A stretch of 64,000 nucleotides of DNA. Source: Helianthus annuus. Its lineage: Eukaryota; Streptophyta; Magnoliopsida; Asterales; Asteraceae. A program made the position numbers and the translations under genes. The notes under the pieces are model-generated. The model searched no databases. It saw only the letters and a list, made by a program, of their open reading frames with translations, and had not been told where the DNA came from. Shown in pieces: positions 45,021 through 55,580 of the stretch (within the stretch, counting starts at the first letter, position 1; each line of letters opens with the position of its first letter). Location: assembly GCF_002127325.2 (NCBI RefSeq), contig NC_035436.2, forward strand, positions 112,987,591 through 113,051,590. Reading direction: 5' to 3'.

Positions 45021-46453
45021 GTGAGTACATTGAACCCCTCTTTTACTGTTTTTCAAACTGTTTTGGGGTGAAACACATGTGCTATCTGTTACTTTCATGC
45101 TTTCCATGTTTTCACATCATATGGCTGCTATGTTGTTAGTACATTATAGTACACTATTTCATTACATTTCATGCTATGTATGCCCATTGTGTGCGTACTT
45201 AGTACATTGATTTACATAACATTTCTGTTGCATATGTTTACTCAGCATATGGACACATTGATTTACATAACATTTCTGCTGCATATGTTTACTCAGCATA
45301 TGGGCACATTGATTTACATGAACATTTCTGTTGCATATGTTTACTCAGCATATGGACACATTGATTTACATGAACATTTCTGTTGCATATGTTTACTCAG
45401 CATATGGACACATTGATTTACATGAACATTTCTGCTTTGTATGTTTACTTAGCATACTTAGTACAATTGTTTACATCACATGCCTTCATTTTGTTAAGAC
45501 ATTTGGTTTGTTTAACATGGGACAATACATTCATTAACATTAGCTACGCCGTCCGTTAGTAGGTAGTGGTACCATAGGAATTGACAACTCCCGTTTCTGA
45601 AATCCTGGGTTTGATAGGATTGGAAGGAATGACCGAATTCGATATACATAACTTAGATAAACCTTTAATTTGTTTAAGGGTTTATCGCCGCAGTCTCAAG
45701 GCTTGGATGTATGCATAGTTTACAATACCGCATAAATGTTAATATCAATAGAGCATGCATTTTTCCACAGAACATAACGTTGATTTAAACCACGTTTTAC
45801 TTCAACGATTTGTTTTGTGCATTTTACATATGGTTTAAGTTGATACATTTCGCTTACCATACATGATACATTTTGGGATACACATTACATGATTTACATT
45901 GAACATAAACACGTTTACATTGACATACACATTTGGTGGTTTACATTGAACATAAACATTTGACATGGTTTACACAATAACACTTGACATTTGGGTCATA
46001 CATGAACAATTTACATGGTGGATTGGTTTGGGTAAATGGTTTGAGTAACGTGGAGTATGTAATATGATGCAAACATGGTGGATACGCTGCTGGTACTTCC
46101 TATATATAAATGTTTGTATAATATTACATATCTTAGCGTTATCTAATTCATTTAAGTTTAGACATATAACATTTTATACAAATAACATACTTTTCATAAA
46201 ACATTGCCTTACAAAACAACTTATTATATTCAACTCATTTTACTTGGTTACTCGTTTAACCTTGTACTTATCCATACATATCATCTGATATTATCGTTTT
46301 TCAAATGGTTTACAAAGCAAGACAAATTACAAGGTTATGACTGACTGTTATTAAACATTCTTTAAACTCAAGTCATGAATCCCATTTTCACAAAAACTAT
46401 GTATCTCACAGGCATTTTTATGCTGACGTACCTACTTTAACATGTGTTTTCAG
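45021..46453 (+). other. Putative leader intron in the gypsy-3 5' LTR
   Basis: The donor ATCTCAG|GTGAGTACAT is a full plant consensus. The branch-like CTGAC at 46423-46427 lies about 27 bases before the acceptor GTGTTTTCAG|GAG, which ends at 46453. The right LTR keeps the same set (53842-55328). All three signals are also kept in gypsy-2 and, for the acceptor side, in 1-445. Splicing would remove 1.43 kb, including the tandem array, from the leader. Confidence 0.6.
45219..45450 (+). repeat. 52-bp tandem array, left LTR of gypsy-3
   Basis: Four units anchored by GCATATGTTTACTCAGCATATG at 45230, 45281, 45333 and 45385, then a degenerate fifth. The anchor is itself an inverted pair of GCATATG / CATATG words. 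Confidence 0.92.
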
Positions 46454-46707
46454 GAGCTGTTCCATAGGATGTTGATCACGATACTAGGGCGGACCTGTGC
46501 CTTAGAGACTAAAACTGAAGATAGACTTAGTTAACTATGTTATGAACTCTTTGTTTTCCGGTTTAAGACAATGTACTTCCCTTGTTTAATAAATAAAATG
46601 TAACTTTAATTTCCATGGTTGTATAACAATTAATTCTGTCCACAACACTCCCCGACGTTTTCCGCCGCGGTTGCATGTTACACGCGGTCGGGGTGTGACA
46701 GAAGAGT

Positions 46708-46721
46708 TGGTATCAGAGCCA
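46708..46721 (+). other. Primer binding site of gypsy-3
   Basis: TGGTATCAGAGCCA, seven bases after the LTR; complementary to the initiator tRNA-Met 3' end. Confidence 0.95.
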
Positions 46722-47325
46722 CTGGTTATAGGGAATTAGGTTATTAGTAATGCTTTGACCTAGATTATAACTTTCTAGGACCCTAACACAAGTTATCTTG
46801 TGTTTAGAGTTTAAAACATGCACATCACCTATCCTTAGGTGATAACCACAACTGGAACTTCGGTTCCGAATCCGCTTTGAAAATTAATCATCTGTTCTAG
46901 GATGATTGATTACTAGGTTTTGAACCCTCTGTTATAAGGTTTTGAACCCTCTATTATATGGTTTTGAACCTCTTTGGATTTCAAAAATCCCGTCAAAGTT
47001 TTGGGTTAATAGTGTGAACACGTGCGAACTGGAAGAGTGAATGCCTGTACCCTGGGTTTTCTGTCTAAGGCTAGAGTGTTCGTACAAATCCACATAATCG
47101 GACCAGTCACTCTTACCTGGGAACTCTTGGGGTGAGTGTTCACTTATAGGCGAGCATGTCTTCGCAATACACTAATTCTGACCCATTTACTTTAACTAGA
47201 CATTTCATGTCGCTTGTTTGCTTTGCGATGCATAACCGCCATCTTTGCTTTTGTTGATTTTGCTTCATCTCATTCTCTTCACCCAATCATCTCACTCGTT
47301 TCATTTCATGTTTTTCTCTTCTAGA
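46722..47325 (+). other. Leader of gypsy-3
   Basis: 604 bases between primer site and the gag start; collinear with 28793-29352 of gypsy-2. A short 'aggttttgaaccctct' word is present three times at 46913-46975 but once in gypsy-2. No long frame. Confidence 0.75.
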
Positions 47326-50300
47326 ATGCCTCCTCGACGCGACAACCAGATAGCTACTACCGAGCTGGCGGAGATTATTGCGCAGCAGATGGCTGCTCAA
47401 TTCCCAAATCTCTTTGCTCAATGGAACCAGGCCAACAACAAAAACAATGGTACATGCAAATACAAGGATTTTAACTCGGCTAAGCCACTCAAGTTCAGTG
47501 GTTCTGAAGGAGCAACTGGGCTTCTTCAGTGGTTCGAGAGCATCGAGAACACTTTTCGCCACGTGCAGTGTCCGGATAATCGCAAGGTCGAGTTTTCTTC
47601 AAGCGTGTTTCAGAAGAGGGCTCTTACATGGTGGAATGGGGTTATGAGAGATCAAGGTGCAGAAGTTGCTCTAGCTCAGACATGGGCTGAACTGAGAGCT
47701 CTTATGATGAGGGAGTTTTGTCCCCGTCATGAACAACGGGCGTTGGAGAAAGAATTTGATGTTTTGAAGCAAGATAGTGGCGAGCACAGGGCTTATACTG
47801 ATAGGTTTGAGGAGTTGAGTCTGCTTTGCCCAACTATGGTTACCCCACTCGATAAGGCCATCGAAAGGTACATCGACGGCCTACCTGACTCAGTACAAGA
47901 CATTCTCACTGGTAGCAACCCTACCACACTCCGTCAGGCAATCGAGTTATCAGCGACACTGACTGAGTCGCAGATTCGAAAGAATAAGCTACACAGGAAG
48001 GGTGACAAGGGCAAGAAGCAGTCGGCTGACAAGGAAGATAGCAAGAAAGGTCAAAACAAGAATGGAAAGGATTCTGGTTCATCAAAAAGGGCAAAGAAGC
48101 GTAAGGCTTCCCAAAACTATGCTGTCACTGCCCAAGCTAACCAGACAGCTCCCAACCAGCATCCAGCAAAGAAACCCTATTCAGGAAGTGCACCTTTGTG
48201 CAATCAATGCAACAGTCACCATCAGCCGCAATATCAGTGTCGTTTCTGTACTAACTGTGGGAAGTCGGGTCATCTTGCCGATGTTTGTCGGTTTGCTCAG
48301 AATCGCGCAGTTCAGAACCCTGCTCAACAAGCTGCTCAGCAACAGGGTCAGGCTGCACGACCAAACTACCCACCAGGTGCTTGTTATAACTGTGGGGATC
48401 TGACCCACTACAGAAATCGGTGTCCAAGACTAGTCAACCAGAACCAGAATGCAAACCAGAATCAGGCACAGGCTCGATGTCGAGTCTTCAACATGAATGC
48501 CCAAGAAGCACAAGCAGACAACGAAGTGGTGAACGGTACGTTCTTTATTAATAATCAGCCAGCGTCTGTTCTTTTTGATTCGGGTGCCGACAAGAGTTTT
48601 GTGTCATTGTCTTTTGAGACAATGCTTCGCGTGTCTAGAACGAAACTAGGTAAACCTTTGACAGTAGAGGTTGCCAGTGGAGAACCCATTGTTCTTAATT
48701 CTGTTCTACGCGACTGCCAGTTGAACCTTAACGACCATATTTTTCCTATTGACCTCACGCCAATGCAACTTGGAAGCTTCGACGTTATTGTGGGAATGGA
48801 TTGGTTATCTAAGCATCGCGCAGAGATAGTTTGTTCTGAGAAGATTGTTCGTGTGCCACTGTCGACAGGCGAGATCCTACAGGTTCATGGTGAGAAGCCT
48901 GCCGGTGGTCTCAAACTCATGTCTTGTTGTAAAGCTCGGAAATATCTGCGAAAGCACCATGTGGCTTTCTTAGCACATGTTACAGCAGATAAAGGCAAGG
49001 GTAAGTCTATTTCGGATATTCCTGTCGTTCAGGATTATTCTGAAGTTTTCCCTGAAGAGTTACCTGGTCTACCTCCAGCACACCAAGTCGAGTTCCGTAT
49101 TGATCTCGTACCTGGTGCAAATCCCATTGCCAGAACTCCATACCGTCTTGCACCGTCTGAGATACAAGAATTATCTAAACAGCTTCAGGAGCTCTCTGAC
49201 AAAGGTTTTATCCGACCTAGCTTTTCACCTTGGGGTGCTCCCGTTCTTTTTGTAAAGAAGAAGGATGGATCTTTTAGGATGTGTATCGATTACCGTGAGC
49301 TTAACAAGCTTACCATCAAGAATCGGTATCCCCTACCTCGCATTGATGATCTCTTTGATCAATTGCAAGGCGCTTCTTATTTTTCAAAGATTGATCTACG
49401 ATCTGGATATCATCATCTTCGTGTACATGAAGAAGACATTCCCTAAACAGCGTTCCGTACTCGTTATGGACATTATGAGTTCACAGTCATGCCATTCGGT
49501 TTGACTAATGCTCCTGCTGTTTTCATGGACTTGATGAATAGGGTCTGCAAGCCTTATTTAGATAAGTTCATCATCGTTTTCATTGATGACATCTTGATTT
49601 ATTCTAAGACGCAAGCTGATCATGAGCAACATCTACGTCTTACATTGGAACTCCTAAAGAAAGAGCAGCTTTTCGCCAAATTCTCCAAGGGTGAATTTTG
49701 GCTTAAAGAAGTTCAATTCTTAGGACATATTGTCAACGAACAAGGTATACATGTGGATCCCTCCAAGATCAGTGCCATTAAGGATTGGGATACGCCTACT
49801 ACTCCTACTGAAGTTCGTTCTTTCCTTGGTCTGGCGGGTTATTACCGCCGCTTCATTGAGAATTTCTCAAAGATTGCAGTTCCTCTAACTGCTCTAACTC
49901 AGAAGAACAAGCCATTTGATTGGGGATTCAAACAAGAAGAAGCGTTTCTGACTTTGAAACAAAAGCTTTGCGACGCGCCTGTCCTAACATTGCCTGAGGG
50001 CAATGATGATTTCGTCGTTTATTGCGACGCATCTAAATTAGGTCTTGGTTGCGTCCTGATGCAAAGAAACAAAGTCATAGCATACGCATCAAGGCAGTTG
50101 AAGATACATGAGAAAAACTACACCACTCATGATCTTGAGTTGGGTACAGTTGTCTTCGCTCTTAAGATCTGGAGACACTATTTGTACGGTACAAAATGTG
50201 TGGTTTTCACTGACCACAAAAGTCTTCAACATATCTTCAATCAAAAGGAACTCAACATGAGGCAAAGACGTTGGGTTGAACTTCTAAACGACTACGACTG

Positions 50301-51852
50301 CGAGATCCGCTACCATCCCGGTAAGGCGAATGTCGTAGCCGATGCATTGAGTCGCAAGGAACGTACTAAGCTTCATTGTGTACGTGTCCAATCTGTTATT
50401 CAAACCGATATCCAAGCTCGTATTTCTCAGGCTCAACAAGCTTGTGTTTCACAAGGTTTGATGGATAAGGAATTTCCTTATCACATAACACCTGCTCTTG
50501 AACTGAAGGACAATGGATCATATTACTTCATGGACTGTTTATGGGTCCCGAGCCAAGATAATCTTCGTACCCTACTTATGGATGAAGCCCATAAGTCTCG
50601 TTATTCTATTCATCCTGGCTCAGATAAGATGTATAAGGATCTTCGTATCCAGTATTGGTGGCCTGGTATGAAGAAAGACATTGCCTTATACGTATCAAAA
50701 TGCCTTACTTGTCTTAAGGTTAAGGCTGAACATCAGCGTCCTTCTGGCTTATTGGAACAACCAGAGATCCCAGTTTGGAAATGGGTAAACATTACTATGG
50801 ATCTCATTACTAAACTCCCGCGCACAAAGAAAGGTCATGATGCCATCTGGGTAATCGTTGATCATCTTACCAAGTCAGCGCATTTCTTGCCAATCCGTGA
50901 GGATTATTCGGCTGACAAACTTGCTCAAATCTACGTGGATGAAATTGTAGCTCGACATGGTGTTCCTTTGAACATCATTTCTGACAGAGATGCTCGTTTC
51001 ACTTCTCATTTTTGGAGAACCATGCAATCTGCTATGGGATCTCAACTTAATCTGAGCACAGCTTATCATCCGCAAACGGATGGTCAATCTGAAAGAACAA
51101 TCCAGACACTGGAGGATATGCTTAGAGCTTGTGTGATCGATTTTGGTGGTAGTTGGGATTCACATCTTCCATTGATTGAATTCTCCTACAACAACAGTTA
51201 TCACTCCAGCATCAACATGGCTCCTTTCGAGGCTCTCTATGGTCGAAAATGTCGTTCACCAGTCTGCTGGAATGAGATTGGCGAGGCTCAGCTTACTGGA
51301 CCTGCCCTCATTTTAGAGACAACAGATAAGGTTAAGAAAGTTCGTGATAACCTTCAGATAGCTAGAAGCCGTCAAAAGAGTTACGCGGACCTAAAACGCA
51401 AACCCTTGGATTTTTAAGTCGGTGATCGTGTATTACTTAAGGTCTCACCTTGGAAAGGTGTGATCAGATTTGGAAAGAAAGGAAAACTTGCACCTAGATA
51501 CGTTGGACCATTCAAGATCGTCGAAAGAATTGGTAAGGTAGCCTACAGACTTGAGTTACCTCCTGAACTTGGAAATGTTCATCCAACTTTTCACGTGTCC
51601 AATCTCAAGAGGTGTTTAGCTGATGAGAACCTCCACATACCGCTTGACGAGATTCGTGTTGATAAAACACTGAAATTTGTTGAGAAACCGATAGAAATCA
51701 TGGAACGTGAAGTCAAGTGGCTCAAACGCAAGCGCATTCCTTTGGTCAAGGTTCGCTGGGAATCAAAGCGTGGACCCGAGTTTACTTGGGAATGTGAAGA
51801 TCAAATGAAGGCAAAATATCCGCATCGTTTTCCACGAGTTTCCTCTAAATAA
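47326..51852 (+). pseudogene. Gypsy-3 gag-pol polyprotein, two nonsense codons
   Basis: One frame of 1509 codons from MPPRRDNQ (the ATG after 'ttctag'; an upstream in-frame Met at 47245 gives a hydrophobic, family-atypical extension). In order: capsid domain (residues ~50-230), Lys-rich linker, CCHC knuckles [14 protein letters not shown] (~308) and [14 protein letters not shown] (~353), and protease [11 protein letters not shown] (Asp ~418). Then come RT with FIDDILIYS (~754), RNase [12 protein letters not shown] (~898), integrase HHCC and D-D-E core (~1080-1260), and a chromodomain (~1450-1500) ending [15 protein letters not shown]. Stops are TAA at 49444 (within RT, after EEDIP) and TAA at 51415 (before [14 protein letters not shown]). 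No frameshift is present and the catalytic motifs look intact. Related to the decayed gypsy-1 pol. Confidence 0.96.
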
Positions 51853-51886
51853 ATTTCGGGACGAAATTTCCACAAGTAGGGGAGAC
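51851..51886 (+). other. Hairpin and polypurine tract of gypsy-3
   Basis: AAATTTCG-GGA-CGAAATTT (51851-51869) overlaps the last two bases of the stop codon. aagtaggggagac (51874-51886) directly precedes the 3' LTR. Confidence 0.9.
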
Positions 51887-54800
51887 TGTAACATTTGTGC
51901 CTGTAATCATTGTGAACAGTTCAATTATCAATAAAACAATGTTATTTTATCCCAATGTTTGTTTGGTTGTGTTTTACATTTTTCATGTTTTGACTTTTGT
52001 TCGATTTTAAACTCTACACCGCTTTCTGGAGAGTTATACGCTAACTGGTGCTTAAACGTGCTCAGTTTAATGCGAAAAATACTCCAGAACATCAACATAT
52101 ACTCAACATACCTTAAATAACCTTTTCATAACTTAGAAATAAGTTTTGAAGGCTTTGGTATGGCAAAAACAAGTTAATTCGCTTACAGCGACTAAACTTG
52201 ACAAACTGCGAAAGTATGCCAATTTGAACTGTAACGAACATTCCGGAACATGTCCATAAGTTAAACATACCATAAATATCCTTTACATAGCTTAGAAATA
52301 GGCTTTGAGGGGTTTGGTAGGCTAAAACAAACTTTTGGATCATTCAGGGGCTAAAAGTGTCAAAAACTGCACAAGTTAGCACTTTCGCGCATAACTTACG
52401 TTCTGAATACATCCGGACATCCAAAAATTTATGTAAGCATCCTAGTATTATGCCTTAGTGTTTGGCATGAGAAAAATCCATTCGTCGCGCAATTTGGATC
52501 ATCTTTCGCGCTTATGCGCATTCCGTCGTAATTAACCGAACATCGCGGCCGTACGGCCAAACGAACCGACATCCGACATATTTTTGAGCACATTTTAAGT
52601 TCCCTATACTTTAACTTCATTTTAGAGCTTTGAAATGGGGTTAACGGGGCTTAAACGTGCCAAAAACGCATCAAATACCAAGTTTTGGTGCTGTAGGGAC
52701 CAAAATGGTAAATCTGCCAAACTAGGGGCTTACGGACCGTAAGCCAAAGCCCATACGGTCCGTAAGTGGTCCCCAGTACAGCAGAACCCACATTTAATGC
52801 TGATTGGCTCTTCAAATGGCGAAAGGTCCAATTGCCTTTTCACCCAATCAAAGGCCAAGGGCCATATTCAGTGAATCTAGTAATGTAACACATGTACGCA
52901 CAAGATCGTGGCACGATATTCGATTAAACGATCCTAACGGTTCCACTTTTCCTATATATACCCCCCCATTTTGCTCAAAACCCACACAATCTGATCTTAA
53001 GGCTCTAAGTTGGAACCATTGTTTCATACCTAAGCCATTTTGGTCTAGATTAGCATTCGGGGACCCTCCGTAAGTATTCTTTCATTCTTTTATTCGCTTT
53101 TCGAGTCCGAAAGTCAACGTTTTGTTGACTTTCTGCATTAACCAGTTTATGGTCGATGCAAAGTTCATTAGAACTTCATAACGTGAGCGTGATCAAGATG
53201 GTTATAGTCCGTAGTGACTATACCTACTGATCACCACGCTATCTAGGCTCAGTGACGAGTCGTAGTTTCGGCCAAAATGCGCATTCTTGCGTATTTTGTA
53301 ACCAAACTACTCGTGAGCATCAAAGCCGTTTGTTTTGATGCCAAACATGTTTTCTAAACTTAGTTAAGCATGTTCTAACATGCTTAGCTCGTCACTTTTA
53401 GTTTAGTGCTTATATAGGGTCGTAAGGTAAGCGATCTAAACAATCGCTTATACTTTCGAACCCGACCCATTTGGTCGATCAATAGGATCCGACCAAACAC
53501 ATTAGGTGACCATAGCTATAACCTTCCGAGGTTATACCTTGTGGTCACGATGTTAGGCGTTCCAGACGCGTTCTACGCGAACGACGCGTAAGGTAGCATA
53601 AGCTACCTAAACGGGTCGTGATGGGTTGCAAGCACTTAGGTTAGGTTTCATTTCAGTATGTAGGCTTTGTTAAACCATATTACACGAGTCTCTATACTCG
53701 TTTGGTTTACGAACCCGCATACTATCCGATCCTTCCGATTTGGTCCGGTATATTGACATAGCTACCTATTAGGTGCCGTTTGATATCCCGTGATCTTTAG
53801 CATTATTTGGTTATTATATAAGAACTACAAAGCAATCTCAGGTGAGTACATTGAACCCCTCTTTTACTGTTTTTCAAACGGTTTTAGGGTGAAACACATG
53901 TGCCTATCTGTTACTTTCATGCTTTCCATGTTTTCACATCATATGGCTGCTATGTTGTTAGTACATTATAGTACACGATTTCATTACATTTCATGCTATG
54001 TATGCCCATTGTGTGCGTACTTAGTACATTGATTTACATAACATTTCTGTTGCATATGTTTACTCAGCATATGGACACATTGATTTACATAACATTTCTG
54101 CTGCATATGTTTACTCAGCATATGGGCACATTGATTTACATGAACATTTCTGTTGCATATGTTTACTCAGCATATGGACACATTGATTTACATGAACATT
54201 TCTGTTGCATATGTTTACTCAGCATATGGACACATTGATTTACATGAACATTTCTGTTGCATATGTTTACTCAGCATATGGACACATTGATTTACATGAA
54301 CATTTCTGCTTCGTATGTTTACTTAGCATACTTAGTACAATTGTTTACATCACATGCCTTCATTTTGTTATGACATTTGGTTTGTTTAACATGGGACAAT
54401 ACATTCATTAACATTAGCTACGCCGTTCGTTAGTAGGTAGTGGTACCATAGGAATTGACAACTCCTGTTTCTGAAATCCTGGGTTTGATAGGATTGGAAG
54501 GAATGACCGAATTCGATATACATAACTTAGATAAACCTTTAATTTGTTTAAGGGTTTATCGCCGCAGTCTCAAGGCTTGGATGTATGCATAGTTTACAAT
54601 ACCGCATAAATGTTAATATCAATAGAGCATGCATTTTTCCACAGAACATAACGTTGATTTAAACCACATTTTACTTCAACGATTTGTTTTGTGCATTTTA
54701 CATATGGTTTAAGTTGATACATTTCGCTTACCATACATGATACATTTTGGGATACACATTACATGATTTACATTGAACATAAACACATTGACATTGACAT

Positions 54801-55575
54801 ACACATTTGGTGGTTTACATTGAACATAAACATTTGACATGGTTTACACAATAACACTTGACATTTGGGTCATACATGAACAATTTACATGGTGGATTGG
54901 TTTGGGTAAATGGTTTGAGTAACGTGGAGTATGTAATATGATGCAAACATGGTGGATACGCCGCTGGTACTTCCTATATATAAATGTTTGTATAATATTA
55001 CATATCTTAGCGTTATCTAATTCATTTCAGTTTAGACATATAACATTTTATACAAATAACATACTTTTCATAAAACATTGCCTTACAAAACAACTTATTA
55101 TATTCAACTCATTTTACTTGGTTACTCGTTTAACCTTGCACTTATCCATACATATCATCTGATATTATCGTTTTTCAAATGGTTTACAAAGTAAGACAAA
55201 TTACAAGGTTCATGACTGACTGTTATTAAACATTCTTTAAACTCAAGTCATGAATCCCATTTTCACAAAAACTATGTATCTCACAGGCATTTTTATGCTG
55301 ACGTACCTACTTTCACATGTGTTTTCAGGAGCTGTTCCATAGGATGTTGATCACGATACTAGGGCGGACCTGTGCCTTAGAGACTAAAACTGAAGATAGA
55401 CTTAGTTAACTATGTTATGAACTCTTTGTTTTCCGGTTTAAGACAATGTACTACCCTTGTTTAATAAATAAAATGTAACTTTAATTTCCATGGTTGTATA
55501 ACAATTAATTCTGTCCACAACACTCCCCGACGTTTTCCGCCGCGGTTGCATGTTACACGCGGTCGGGGTGTGACA
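51887..55575 (+). repeat. 3' LTR of gypsy-3 (3.69 kb)
   Basis: Collinear with the 5' LTR. It differs by scattered substitutions, a shorter C-run after TATA and one more 52-bp unit (anchors at 54052, 54103, 54155, 54207, 54259). The putative intron is 53842-55328. Confidence 0.96.
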
Positions 55576-55580
55576 AGATT
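55576..55580. repeat. Target-site duplication of gypsy-3 (right)
   Basis: agatt; identical to 43057-43061. Confidence 0.95.

Larger units (their letters stand above)
43062..46700 (+). repeat. 5' LTR of gypsy-3 (3.64 kb)
   Basis: TGTAACATTTGTGCC...CGGGGTGTGACA. Contains promoter-proximal palindromes, TATA, a GAAAGTCAA hairpin near 44289, a putative leader intron and the 52-bp array. No protein-coding frame. Confidence 0.96.
43062..55575 (+). mobile_element. Gypsy-3: near-complete Tekay-like chromovirus element
   Basis: A 12.5 kb element with LTRs 43062-46700 and 51887-55575, primer site, gag-pol, hairpin plus polypurine tract, and a perfect duplication agatt. It inserted into the integrase region of copia-2 in the same orientation. 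The LTRs are very similar, with scattered substitutions and one extra 52-bp repeat unit on the right, so it is one of the younger insertions in the window. Two nonsense codons block the single frame, so it is not autonomous now. Confidence 0.96.

Noticed and set aside
45171..45537. Overlapping frames with repeated MHMFTQHMDTL-like peptides, also at 53993-54411
   Set aside because: They are translations of the 52-bp tandem array inside the LTR; the unit is not a multiple of three and no start or coding context is supported.
47245..47325. Upstream in-frame Met as the start of gypsy-3 gag
   Set aside because: The extension is a hydrophobic, Ser/Phe-rich stretch unlike Gag. MPPRR at 47326 is the usual family start, and the corresponding gypsy-2 start is at 29353.
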